Part shown: one piece after another, positions 24,464 to 32,047 of the stretch
Layout of the letters: each line of letters opens with the position of its first letter
How positions within the stretch are numbered: the stretch's first letter is position 1
Assembly (NCBI GenBank): GCA_905211955.1
Contig: CAJMCT010000002.1
Location: forward strand, 1-35,274
DNA from: an uncultured Eubacteriales bacterium
GTDB lineage: Bacteria; Bacillota; Clostridia; Christensenellales; Borkfalkiaceae
Direction of reading: 5' to 3'
DNA: 35,274 bases
Program-made: the position numbers and the translations under genes
The notes under the pieces: generated by a model
What the model was told of the DNA's origin: nothing
Seen by the model: only the letters and a program-made list of their open reading frames with translations
Databases searched by the model: none

Positions 24464-26056
24464 ATGGAAGGTACTTTATGGGCGTTCTTGCCTGCGGTTA
24501 TCGCTATTCTTTTAGCGCTTATAACTAAGCAGGTTTACGTCTCGCTATTTTTAGGAGTTTTAGTCGGTGCGGTTATGTACACCGGAGGCGATCCCTTAAA
24601 CGGCTTGTTTACGGTGTTTAAGGTTATGAGCGAAAAGGTAGGCGCAAACGTTCCTATCATCGTGTTCTTAATCGTGCTTGGCATTTTGGTTGTATTAATG
24701 CAAAAATCGGGCGGTGCTAAGGCATACGGCAACTGGGCAGGAAAGAAGATTAAATCTAAGAGCGGTGCGCTTGCAGCGACGGCTGGTCTTGGTTGTTTGA
24801 TTTTCGTAGACGACTATTTTAACTGCTTAACCGTTGGTTCGGTTATGCGCCCCGTCACCGATAAGTTTAAGGTTTCAAGGTCAAAGCTAGCGTATATTAT
24901 AGACGCTACCGCAGCGCCCGTTTGTATTATCGCGCCTATTTCTAGTTGGGCGGCGGCTGTTGCAGGCGAACTTGAAGGGGATGGACTTATGGTGTTTATT
25001 AGCACTATTCCCTTTAACGTTTACGCGCTACTTACTATTATAATGGTGTTTGCACTATGTTTCTTGAAATTTGACTTTGGTAGAATGAAACGCCACGAAA
25101 GAATTGCTGAAAAAACAGGCGACCTTCACGGCGGTGTTGAGAACGATTTTATAGAAGAAAAAGAAATACACGCAAATCCTAAGGGCAGAGTAAGAGACCT
25201 TATTATACCCGTTGTTGTGCTTATTCTTTGTTGTATCGGCGGTATGATTTACACAGGCTACTTCTATAATTGGGATACCGGCCTTATCGGCTCGGAAGTT
25301 CAATCTGCTAACGTTATAGAAGCCTTCTCTAACTGCGATGCGGGCATGAGTTTAGCAATCGGCTCAACCATTGCGCTTGTTATAATATCTATATATTATA
25401 TGTGCGCTAAGGTCGTTTCCTTTAAGGAAATCACGGGTAGTTTTGTAGACGGATTTAAGGCTATGGTTCCCGCAATACTTATCTTAACGTTCGCTTGGTC
25501 AATCTCTGGCATTATGGGTTCAAAAGGCGGATATTTAGATGCTAAGGCTTTCGTTCAAAATAACCTTGCAGGTGGCGGATTCCCAACTTGGTTGTTCCCG
25601 TTCATCTTCTTTATTTTGGCGGGCGGTATCGCGTTTGCAACGGGTACGTCTTGGGGAACGTTTGGCGTATTAGTTCCTATTGCCGTTGCTATTCTTGGTG
25701 GAAGCGGAACGCTTACTATTATGGCAGTTTCCGCAACTCTTGGCGGTGCGGTTTTTGGTGACCACGTTTCGCCCATATCCGATACTACTATTTTGGCTTC
25801 GGCAGGGGCGCAAAGCAATCACGTTGAACACGTTAATACACAACTTCCCTATGCAGGGCTTGTTGCAGGTATTGCCGCTATAACCTATCTTATAGGCGGT
25901 GCTTGCGTAAGCCTTGGCGGTGTGCTTAGTGCGGTTATTATGTGGGTTTCGGCACTTCTATTGTTTGCCGGTGTTATTGCTCTTATTATGTACTTAAATA
26001 AGAGAAATAAAGGCAAAACTGTTTTAGAAGTTAGCGACACGGAAAAAACCGAATAA
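24464..26056 (+). CDS. nhaC: NhaC-family Na+/H+ antiporter
   Basis: A 530-residue integral membrane protein with about 11-12 spans, for sodium/proton exchange (NhaC members may also exchange organic acids). Family-like segments: GTLWAFLPAVIAILLALITKQVYVSLFLGVLVGA, GAKAYGNWAGKKIKSKSGALAATAGLGCLIFVDDYFNCLTVGSVMRPVTDKF, SRSKLAYIIDATAAPVCIIAPISSWAA, and FATGTSWGTFGVLVPIAVAI followed by GDHVSPISDTTILASAGA. A hydrophilic loop lies at about 205-245. AAAGGAG precedes the start. Cotranscribed after the BFD-like gene and followed by a strong terminator. The ion or substrate exchanged is inferred from family. Confidence 0.88.
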   Translation: MEGTLWAFLPAVIAILLALITKQVYVSLFLGVLVGAVMYTGGDPLNGLFTVFKVMSEKVGANVPIIVFLIVLGILVVLMQKSGGAKAYGNWAGKKIKSKSGALAATAGLGCLIFVDDYFNCLTVGSVMRPVTDKFKVSRSKLAYIIDATAAPVCIIAPISSWAAAVAGELEGDGLMVFISTIPFNVYALLTIIMVFALCFLKFDFGRMKRHERIAEKTGDLHGGVENDFIEEKEIHANPKGRVRDLIIPVVVLILCCIGGMIYTGYFYNWDTGLIGSEVQSANVIEAFSNCDAGMSLAIGSTIALVIISIYYMCAKVVSFKEITGSFVDGFKAMVPAILILTFAWSISGIMGSKGGYLDAKAFVQNNLAGGGFPTWLFPFIFFILAGGIAFATGTSWGTFGVLVPIAVAILGGSGTLTIMAVSATLGGAVFGDHVSPISDTTILASAGAQSNHVEHVNTQLPYAGLVAGIAAITYLIGGACVSLGGVLSAVIMWVSALLLFAGVIALIMYLNKRNKGKTVLEVSDTEKTE

Positions 26057-26072
26057 GAAAAAACAAAACTCT

Positions 26073-26102
26073 AAAACCCCGAATATTTTCGGGGTTTTTT
26101 GT
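26073..26102 (+). terminator. Terminator of nhaC
   Basis: AAAACCCCGAA (26073-26083) pairs with TTCGGGGTTTT (26088-26098) around a 4-nt loop, followed by T residues. Confidence 0.92.
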
Positions 26103-26141
26103 TTGCTAAAAAAAGGAAAATTCCTTTCCAATAATCTCCTA

Positions 26142-26171
26142 TTGACTTTCATATGGGGCGCATTTTAAAAT
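26142..26171 (+). promoter_or_regulatory. Promoter of the NlpC/P60 lipoprotein gene
   Basis: TTGACT (26142-26147), an 18-nt spacer and TAAAAT (26166-26171). The -10 box ends 6 nt before the GTG start, so the transcript probably begins on or beside the start codon. Confidence 0.6.
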
Positions 26172-26177
26172 GTAGAC

Positions 26178-27041
26178 GTGAAGAAAATAATTTTATTTTT
26201 ATGTTTAATAGTTTTGCTCCCCACTGCCGCTTGCGGTAATCAACAAGAAGAAAACGTTATAGTTCTTCCGCCCGTTATAGAAGTTCTTCCCGAAACGGAA
26301 GATACGGATAGTGAAGAAGAAACGGAAAAAGACCAAGAAACAGAAGGCGGTAAAACTGAAGACGAAAATGCTACCGCTCCAGAAGGCGAAGCGGACGGCT
26401 TTAAAAAACAAACTAAAAAGTATGCGACGTCGACCGTAAACTCTTTAAGGGTGAGAAGTGCGCCCAATACTAGTTCTACGGTTTTAGGCTACTTAGATAA
26501 AAACGATGCCGTTTTAGTTAAAGGCGAAAGCGGAAACTTTTATATAACTACGTTTAAAGAAAAGACCGCCTACGTTTACAAAACGTCTTGTAAAATTTTA
26601 GAAGTCGAGTGTGAAAGCGACAAGGTAGAAAGCGCCATAGATTTAGGAAGCACGCTACTTGGCTATCCTTATATTTGGGGCGCGCAAAGGTATCATTGGG
26701 GGAACGGCAAACTGAATTCCAACTTCAAAAAGGGCGAATTCGACTGTTCGGCACTAACCCTTTACGTATACTATAAATCTAATAGCGTTATTTTAGACGT
26801 CACAACAAGAACACAAGTAAAAAACGGCGTTGCCGTCGATAAAAAAGACCTAAAACGAGGCGACCTTATGTTCTTTACAAATGCCGATAGAAAGAACAAA
26901 ACGGGGATAGAACGAATAGGGCACGTTGCTATATATTTTGGGAACAACTATATATTACATACCGCAAGCGACCATGCCGTTATAGAGCCTATAAGTTCGC
27001 TTAGGTGGAGTTATTATATAACTTCTAGGCGAGTAGTGTAA
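26178..27041 (+). CDS. SH3b-NlpC/P60 cell-wall peptidase lipoprotein
   Basis: A 287-residue lipoprotein predicted to cut peptidoglycan stem peptides outside the cell. The signal MKKIILFLCLIVLLPTAAC ends in a lipobox with cysteine 19. An acidic, low-complexity Glu/Thr linker (about 24-70) follows, then a bacterial SH3 domain (about 82-142, VNSLRVRSAPNTSSTVLGYL) and an NlpC/P60 domain. Catalytic residues are C190 in GEFDCSALTLYVYY, H249 in RIGHVAIYFG and H261 in YILHTASDH. The start is GTG; the signal peptide pattern leaves no better in-frame start, and an ATG at 26,202 is out of frame. No Shine-Dalgarno is visible. Confidence 0.85.
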   Translation: MKKIILFLCLIVLLPTAACGNQQEENVIVLPPVIEVLPETEDTDSEEETEKDQETEGGKTEDENATAPEGEADGFKKQTKKYATSTVNSLRVRSAPNTSSTVLGYLDKNDAVLVKGESGNFYITTFKEKTAYVYKTSCKILEVECESDKVESAIDLGSTLLGYPYIWGAQRYHWGNGKLNSNFKKGEFDCSALTLYVYYKSNSVILDVTTRTQVKNGVAVDKKDLKRGDLMFFTNADRKNKTGIERIGHVAIYFGNNYILHTASDHAVIEPISSLRWSYYITSRRVV

Positions 27042-27044
27042 AAG

Positions 27045-27110
27045 CCGAAACAAAGTTTCGGCAGTGAAAAATCAATTAAAAAAACACACCAACTCGGTGT
27101 GTTTTTTGTT
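27045..27110. terminator. Terminators between convergent NlpC/P60 and tetR genes
   Basis: Two hairpins: GCCGAAAC-AAA-GTTTCGGC just after the NlpC/P60 stop (27,044-27,063), and AAACACACC-AACTC-GGTGTGTTT (27,082-27,104) with A and T runs on both sides. The second should stop transcription in both directions. Confidence 0.85.
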
Positions 27111-27111
27111 T

Positions 27112-27663
27112 TTAATAATTCCAAGGGGATAGGTTTTCGTTGCAGTATTTGGCGACGTCTAAAACCGATTCTTTCATGCCCGTTTCAAGCCAGTAAGATA
27201 CGGCTTTTTCTATACCGCCCGTCCATATTAGACGTTGGTATTTTTTATTCGTAGGTGCGTTTTCGTCCGATAAAACCATGCCGTTTAGGTGCATTAAATA
27301 CCTGTTTTCAAAACCTGCTTTAAAAATCGGTTTTAAGATAGACGCTTTTTCTTTTATAAAGGAAAAAAAGTCTTCATACCATTTTAAAGTAGTGTTCTTT
27401 CTAACGGGCGTACCCGAAACTTTAACTAGTTCTTTGCAAAGGTCTATAACTATAGAATCAATTACGTCTTCTTTAGAACTAAAATTTCCGTAAAAAGCCA
27501 TACGGGAAACACCTGCTCTTTTGCAAAGTGCGGTAATAGAAATTTTATCGAACGGGAATTTTCCCATAAGGTCTATAAGCGCTTCCTTTAAACTTTCAAC
27601 GACAACGCGATTTAATTCTTCACTGTGCTTTTTTAAGCCCGAAAATCTATTTTCATCCTTCAT
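27112..27663 (-). CDS. TetR/AcrR-family transcriptional regulator
   Basis: A 183-residue regulator. The N-terminal helix-turn-helix is clear: ESLKEALIDLMGKFPFDKISITALCKRAGVSRMAFYGNFSSKEDVIDSIV (about 24-73). The C-terminal ligand domain is all helical, with GGIEKAVSYWLETGMKES near the end, a pattern common in TetR proteins found beside degV/fatty-acid-kinase genes. It is divergent from a degV-like remnant, and nested inverted repeats in the shared upstream region could be its operator. Start: AAAGGA lies about 11 nt upstream, a weak site. Ligand unknown. Confidence 0.85.
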   Translation of the reverse strand: MKDENRFSGLKKHSEELNRVVVESLKEALIDLMGKFPFDKISITALCKRAGVSRMAFYGNFSSKEDVIDSIVIDLCKELVKVSGTPVRKNTTLKWYEDFFSFIKEKASILKPIFKAGFENRYLMHLNGMVLSDENAPTNKKYQRLIWTGGIEKAVSYWLETGMKESVLDVAKYCNENLSPWNY

Positions 27664-27741
27664 TACAAAAATTTTCCTTTTGTCCTTTGTGTTTTTCGTT
27701 TTATTGCACCAATAAAAACAAAACGTTATAATACAACGGTG

Positions 27742-27791
27742 CTGACAAATGTAATACTCGATAGATTATACATTAGTGGTTTGTATTTGTC
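27742..27791 (+). promoter_or_regulatory. Nested inverted repeats over a promoter: candidate TetR operator
   Basis: GACAAAT (27744-27750) and ATTTGTC (27785-27791) form an outer inverted repeat. Inside, AATGTAAT (27748-27755) and ATTATACATT (27765-27774) form a second, imperfect one. The inner repeat overlaps a likely promoter for the rightward transcript (CTGACA at 27742-27747, TTATAC near 27766). This is the usual location for a divergent TetR operator. Confidence 0.4.
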
Positions 27792-27807
27792 AAGCAAAGG
27801 AGAAAAA

Positions 27808-27920
27808 ATGAGCAAGTATTATATTTACCTTGTGCAAAAGTTATAATAAAAATGCTTTCGCCAAACGTTGGTTGTCACACGGGGCCGGGGGTTGTGGCAG
27901 TTTTGTGTGAAGCAAAATAA
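27808..27920 (+). pseudogene. Remnant of a degV-family gene with internal deletion
   Basis: A strong AAAGGAG and ATG at 27,808 open a 12-codon frame, MSKYYIYLVQKL, then stop. In a different frame, 27,828-27,920 reads PCAKVIIKMLSPNVGCHT and continues GPGVVAVLCEAK to a stop. The phrase GCHTGPGVVAV closely resembles the conserved C-terminal end of DegV/FakB fatty-acid-binding proteins (family pattern G-x-H/N-T-GPG), and MSKYYIY resembles their first strand (usually followed by TDS). I infer an intact gene of about 280 codons that lost about 700 nt or more internally. The TetR neighbour and intact promoter, RBS and terminator fit. Confidence 0.55.
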
Positions 27921-27930
27921 CAAATAAAAA

Positions 27931-27962
27931 AAACACGCTATCAACCGATAGCGTGTTTTAGT
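27931..27962. terminator. Bidirectional terminator between the degV remnant and putP
   Basis: AAACACGCTATC (27931-27942) pairs with GATAGCGTGTTT (27947-27958) around AACC, with A and T tracts on both sides. Confidence 0.9.
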
Positions 27963-27974
27963 TTTAAATAAATT

Positions 27975-29474
27975 TTATTCTTCTTCAAAAGCAAGTGCTT
28001 CTTCGTACATTTTTTGAGCAGGCTCAACACCCTTTTTATCAAGTATAGAGCCGATAATACAAGCAAGCATACCAACGATAAATCCGGGGAATAATTCGTA
28101 TAAACCGGTGGGTCCGGACAAGAAGGAAATCCAAAGAACGACTGTAAGACCACCTGCAATCATGCCGGCAACAGCGCCTTTATAAGTAAACTTTTTCCAG
28201 AAAAGTGAAAGTATAATTACAGGTCCGAACGCAGCGCCAAATCCTGCCCACGCATTGCCTACAAGGTCCATAATGCTTCCTGTTCCGGGGATAATTGCAA
28301 TAACGTAAGCGACGACAGCAATGATAACAACAACAATTCTTCCTACCCAAAGGGTTTCTTTTTCAGATGCGTTCTTTTTCATAACTGGTTTATAAATATC
28401 GCAAGTAAACGCGCTTGAAGCAACAAGTAATTGGCTATCAGCCGTGCTCATTGCGGCAGCAAGAATTGCCGATAAGAATATACCCGAAATAAACGCGGGG
28501 AAAATAGTTCTTACCATATCTATAAATACCATTTCTTCCTTTCCGTCAGTAATATGGTTTGGAAGAACAAAGTGTCCAACAACACCAATAAATACTGCCA
28601 TTAAAAGTGAAATGATAACCCAAACGGTTGCAACACGACGAGAAGTTTTTATCATTTTGCTTGATTTAATAGACATAAATCTAACTAAAATGTGGGGCAT
28701 ACCCATATAGCCTAAGCCCCAAGCAAGACCGGATAAAATTGAACTTATGCTTTCCCAGTCTAATTTTCCGCTGGGCAACAAGTTAAAGTAGTTAGGTGTT
28801 TGTTCAGCAATAGATAAGAAGTTTACAGGGCCGCTTCCGTTAAGACCTGCAAAGCAAACGAATATGGGAACAAAGATTATTGCGCCAAGCATTAAAAGTG
28901 CTTGGAAAAAGTCCGTCCAACAAACAGCACTAAAGCCACCCATAAAGGTATAAGCAAGCATAATTATGCCGAAAATTGCCATTGAAAGAGCATAACTATC
29001 AAGTCCTAAAACTTCTTGGAATAGTGTTGCGCCAGCAACAAAACCGCTTGCAACGTAAACGGTAAAGCAAACCAAAAAGATTGTTGCTGAAACAACTTGC
29101 AAGGTTTTTCCAGAAGACTTAAAGCGGTTATTTAAATATTGTGGAATGGTGATAGAGTTTCCGCTTGCTTGAGAAAATTTTCTTAATCTTCCCGCAACGA
29201 AAAGCCAGTTAAAATACGTTCCTAATGCTAAGCCGATAGCAATCCAAACTTCACCAAAACCAAGTGCTAATACAGAGCCGGGAAGTCCCATTAAAAGCCA
29301 ACCGCTCATATCAGATGCTTGCGCGCTCATTGCGGTGACGAACGGGCCCATTTTTCTTCCGCCTAAGAAATATCCTTCTTGATTGTTGGATTTTCTCTTA
29401 AACATAAAGAAACAGCCTATTCCTAGCATTGCTACAAAATAAAGTACAAACGCCAAAAGTTCGCCTATTCTCAT
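27975..29474 (-). CDS. putP: Sodium/proline symporter
   Basis: A 499-residue sodium:solute symporter (SSS family, LeuT fold, about 13 spans) importing proline with Na+. Landmarks: GYFLGGRKMGPFVTAMSAQASDMSGWLLMGLPG (the Na+ and proline region of the second span), WLFVAGRLRKFSQASGNSITIPQYLNNRF, FMGGFSAVCWTDFFQALLM, and GLAWGLGYMGMPHILVRFMSIK. SAILAAAMSTADSQLLVASSAFTCDIYKP follows (about 335-364), with the conserved Na+-site serine and threonine. The C-terminal tail is acidic (LAFEEE). AAGGAGAT lies 7 nt before the ATG. Monocistronic, between two terminators. Confidence 0.92.
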   Translation of the reverse strand: MRIGELLAFVLYFVAMLGIGCFFMFKRKSNNQEGYFLGGRKMGPFVTAMSAQASDMSGWLLMGLPGSVLALGFGEVWIAIGLALGTYFNWLFVAGRLRKFSQASGNSITIPQYLNNRFKSSGKTLQVVSATIFLVCFTVYVASGFVAGATLFQEVLGLDSYALSMAIFGIIMLAYTFMGGFSAVCWTDFFQALLMLGAIIFVPIFVCFAGLNGSGPVNFLSIAEQTPNYFNLLPSGKLDWESISSILSGLAWGLGYMGMPHILVRFMSIKSSKMIKTSRRVATVWVIISLLMAVFIGVVGHFVLPNHITDGKEEMVFIDMVRTIFPAFISGIFLSAILAAAMSTADSQLLVASSAFTCDIYKPVMKKNASEKETLWVGRIVVVIIAVVAYVIAIIPGTGSIMDLVGNAWAGFGAAFGPVIILSLFWKKFTYKGAVAGMIAGGLTVVLWISFLSGPTGLYELFPGFIVGMLACIIGSILDKKGVEPAQKMYEEALAFEEE

Positions 29475-29505
29475 AAGTTGTATCTCCTTTTTTGATAACT
29501 ATGAC

Positions 29506-29534
29506 ATTATATATAAAATTTAAATATAAATCAA
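29506..29534 (-). promoter_or_regulatory. Promoter of putP
   Basis: On the minus strand TTGATT (29534-29529), a 17-nt spacer and TATAAT (29511-29506), about 30 nt before the start codon. Confidence 0.7.
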
Positions 29535-29544
29535 GCAAAAAACC

Positions 29545-29588
29545 CTAAAAATAAAAATCGGGCGGAAAGATAAACTTCTTTTCCGTCC
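29545..29588 (-). terminator. Terminator of the DUF89 gene
   Basis: On the minus strand GGACGGAAA (29588-29580) pairs with TTTCCGCCC (29568-29560) with one mismatch, followed by GATTTTTATTTTT. Confidence 0.8.
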
Positions 29589-29618
29589 AATCTTATGGTG
29601 TTTAACTTATAACAAACA

Positions 29619-30500
29619 CTAAAATTTTACCTTGATATTTTCTTCCTTGCAAAATACGGGCGAAAACATTTTAAGCCCAAATTTTTCTACGAACAGTTCG
29701 CACTTGCACAAAAACAAAAAGTACGGGTTAAACTTTTCCCCATAAAGAGATTCAAAGTTGCCTTGCCCCTTAGAGATTATAAGGTCGGCATTTTTCATTA
29801 TGCTTAGCGATTCTTCGCTCATTAAGTACGGGTCTGCGCCCGGCGTTGCGTAGCCGTTATCTAGAACTAAACAAACTTTGTCAAGTCCAATTTCTTTGGC
29901 ATCAATTTTAGTTGCGTCGTTAAGAACTTTTCCGCCCCTTACCATCGCTATTATTTGCTTTTCGGGATACGTCGCTTTTATAACCTTTATAAAGATTTTA
30001 TCAATGACGATTTCACCGCAGTTATCGAGGAGAAAAAGCACCGACTTTGCGTTTTTTAGGTCTTTTTTGAATCTTTCAAGTTCGCCCACGTCTATAGACA
30101 GATTTTTTGCGTCTTTTAAAAGTTTTTCTAAAACTGACTCGCTAACCGATGGGTTAGTTCCAAAATCGATATAGTTTCCGGCAAGCGAAAACTCTATGCA
30201 ACTTTTAATCTTATCGACGGAAGCGTCGATTTCCTTTTCAATAATGCTTTCTCGCTCTAACATAAATTTGTTATACCGAGAATTTACCCCTTCAAACGTT
30301 TCGGCACTGCCGAAATGCTTTTCGTAAAGCCTATCTATGCGATAAACTAAAATAGACGTAGAAACGGCGTTGTCTTTTCCGTATATCACGTCTTTTAAGT
30401 CTTTTGTAAAAGCCTTATAAGTTTTATCATCTCCACGACCTTTCGCGCGTTCTAAGTGTTTGATAAATAGACAGTCGTAGCATTTATTAGAAGCCTTCAT
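29619..30500 (-). CDS. DUF89 / ARMT1-like damage-control phosphatase
   Basis: A 293-residue protein of the DUF89 family. Some members are metal-dependent phosphatases that remove damaged or excess phosphometabolites; others are of unknown role. Visible: an N-terminal CYDCLFIKHLERA (C7, C10) typical of the small prokaryotic subgroup, LAGNYIDFGTNPS, the acidic metal motif VLFLLDNCGEIVIDKIFIK (about 152-170), ATPGADPYLMSEES, and LIISKGQGNFESL (about 240-252). AGGAG lies 6-7 nt before the ATG. It follows the flippase-like gene, 57 nt apart and separated by a terminator. Substrate not predictable. Confidence 0.82.
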   Translation of the reverse strand: MKASNKCYDCLFIKHLERAKGRGDDKTYKAFTKDLKDVIYGKDNAVSTSILVYRIDRLYEKHFGSAETFEGVNSRYNKFMLERESIIEKEIDASVDKIKSCIEFSLAGNYIDFGTNPSVSESVLEKLLKDAKNLSIDVGELERFKKDLKNAKSVLFLLDNCGEIVIDKIFIKVIKATYPEKQIIAMVRGGKVLNDATKIDAKEIGLDKVCLVLDNGYATPGADPYLMSEESLSIMKNADLIISKGQGNFESLYGEKFNPYFLFLCKCELFVEKFGLKMFSPVFCKEENIKVKF

Positions 30501-30519
30501 TTTAATCTCCTAAAATTTA

Positions 30520-30546
30520 AAACGAAGCCCGCAAAAAAGCGGGCGA
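30520..30546 (-). terminator. Terminator of the flippase-like gene
   Basis: GCCCGC (30527-30532) pairs with GCGGGC (30539-30544) around six A residues. On the minus strand it is followed by TTCGTTTTAAATTTT. Confidence 0.75.
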
Positions 30547-30557
30547 AAGTTTTTATT

Positions 30558-31892
30558 TTATTCTTCCTTGTTTTCTTGTAATAGCAAAGCCTTTTTGTCG
30601 GCGCGCTTTTTTATAGTAGTAAAGATAAACCCGATAAGGATAGTAGAGTAGAAACTTAAAAATCTCCAAGTAAGCATAGACGGGAAGGCAAGACCTGCCG
30701 CAAGCCCCGTTTCAAACAAGAGATAAAAAGATAGGTCTGCAGCCCCTGAGTTTCCGGGTGTGGGGATAAAGGATATTGCCGAGTATAAAATACTGCAAAG
30801 TTGCATTATTTGAAGCCACTCTATAAATCCGTTTACGCCAACCAAGTCGTAGCCAAAGAATCTAAGCGAGAAGTAGGCGATAGACCAGAGTGCCAAGTGT
30901 TCGCACATACTGACTATAATAGAGAGTATAAGCACGGGAACGTTTGAACTAATCTTTTTAATACACTTAGAGTTGTGAACTACGGTTTTTAAGGTTTTAA
31001 GTGTAGTAAGTTTTGGGTTTTTAACAATTTTTAATTTTCCACCAACTCCTATAACCCAATGCACCAACGTAGAGCCGATTTTGGGGAATAGAGAAAATAT
31101 TATGGTTAGCGACGGGATAAAAATGCAAAGCACTAAGCCGATTATCGCAATGATAGAAATTACGTTAGAAGGTATAACCGCAATAAATTCAGCGGGGATG
31201 CCGAAGGCGTTAGATTTGAATAGCGCTAATGCCGTAATTCCTAAAATAACGAAGGCAAGTTGGTTTAAGAAAAAGGTTGCTATAGGAAGTGATGATGCAA
31301 CTCCACCGTGAACACCGTGCTTAGATAGATGATAAATTTCAAACGGTTGACCGCCTACTGCAAGCGGAGTCACGTTGTTATAGTATAGTCCAATAACACC
31401 TGTTTCCACACACGTTTTAAAGTGCCACTTTCCAGTCATTTCCTTGCAGAACATTGAAAGTTTCAAGCCCTTGAAAAAATAGCACAAAAAAAGCGATAAT
31501 AGAGCGAACAGTATATAATACCAACAACTTCCTAACGTTGAGCGAACTTCTGAAAAAGACGGAAGGTCTTTGCCCGAAGCAAAGTCGTTATAAGCGGTAA
31601 ACGCCAAAACACCTAAAATTACGACGATAAACAACACGTAGAAAACGTTTTTGAAAATCTTTTGTCGATTACTAGTCGAATTTTCTTCGTGATACTTAAA
31701 GCGGTTATGCGTATAAGTAGACATTTCGATTTGCTTGCCGTAAGAGTTTTTGTATTCGGGCTTTTCGTAAACTTGTTCTTTTTCGCTTTTGTTGGCGATT
31801 TGTTTTGCCTTAACTTCAACGATTACGGGCTCTGCAGTTTTTTCGTCGAATTCTATTTTGGATAGGACGGGTTGGTCGTTTTTCTTTTTCAT
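30558..31892 (-). CDS. Lysylphosphatidylglycerol synthase-TM / flippase-like membrane protein
   Basis: A 444-residue membrane protein of the LPG_synthase_TM (UPF0104, AglD/YbhN-like) superfamily, whose members move or modify lipids. A charged cytoplasmic head of about 80 residues precedes about eight spans. Family landmarks: SLFLCYFFKGLKLSMFCKEMTG, ETGVIGLYYNNVTPLAVGGQPFEIYHLSKHGVHGGVASSLP (about 165-205), and the late SFIPTPGNSGAADLSFYLLFE. The catalytic soluble domain of MprF is absent, so it cannot make lysyl-PG alone; lipid transport is the likeliest role. The start has no Shine-Dalgarno, and its promoter predicts a 5' leader of only about 3 nt. Confidence 0.82.
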   Translation of the reverse strand: MKKKNDQPVLSKIEFDEKTAEPVIVEVKAKQIANKSEKEQVYEKPEYKNSYGKQIEMSTYTHNRFKYHEENSTSNRQKIFKNVFYVLFIVVILGVLAFTAYNDFASGKDLPSFSEVRSTLGSCWYYILFALLSLFLCYFFKGLKLSMFCKEMTGKWHFKTCVETGVIGLYYNNVTPLAVGGQPFEIYHLSKHGVHGGVASSLPIATFFLNQLAFVILGITALALFKSNAFGIPAEFIAVIPSNVISIIAIIGLVLCIFIPSLTIIFSLFPKIGSTLVHWVIGVGGKLKIVKNPKLTTLKTLKTVVHNSKCIKKISSNVPVLILSIIVSMCEHLALWSIAYFSLRFFGYDLVGVNGFIEWLQIMQLCSILYSAISFIPTPGNSGAADLSFYLLFETGLAAGLAFPSMLTWRFLSFYSTILIGFIFTTIKKRADKKALLLQENKEE

Positions 31893-31901
31893 GATACATT
31901 T

Positions 31902-31930
31902 ATTGTACCTAAAAACTATATAAAAGTCAA
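31902..31930 (-). promoter_or_regulatory. Promoter of the flippase-like gene
   Basis: On the minus strand TTGACT (31930-31925), a 17-nt spacer and TACAAT (31907-31902). The -10 box ends 9 nt before the ATG. Confidence 0.7.
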
Positions 31931-31971
31931 CAAAAAAAGTTCACGCGATAAATTGACTTGACTTTTATATA
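31917..31971. repeat. Perfect 14-nt inverted repeat linking divergent promoters
   Basis: TATATAAAAGTCAA (31917-31930) and TTGACTTTTATATA (31958-31971) are exact reverse complements separated by 27 nt. Each arm contains the -35 element of one of the two divergent promoters (flippase-like gene to the left, tyrS to the right). Confidence 0.8.
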
Positions 31972-31986
31972 CGATTAAGATAAAAT
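31958..31986 (+). promoter_or_regulatory. Promoter of tyrS
   Basis: TTGACT (31958-31963), a 17-nt spacer and TAAAAT (31981-31986). The resulting leader of about 55 nt is too short for a T-box, and none is seen. Confidence 0.7.
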
Positions 31987-32047
31987 AAAGTCGATTTTAA
32001 CCTAAAAACTAAAAATTGAGATAGCAAATATAACGGAGAATTAGATT

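Noticed and set aside
31987..32047. T-box leader expected before tyrS
   Set aside because: The leader is only about 55 nt and has no T-box antiterminator sequence, specifier loop or terminator.
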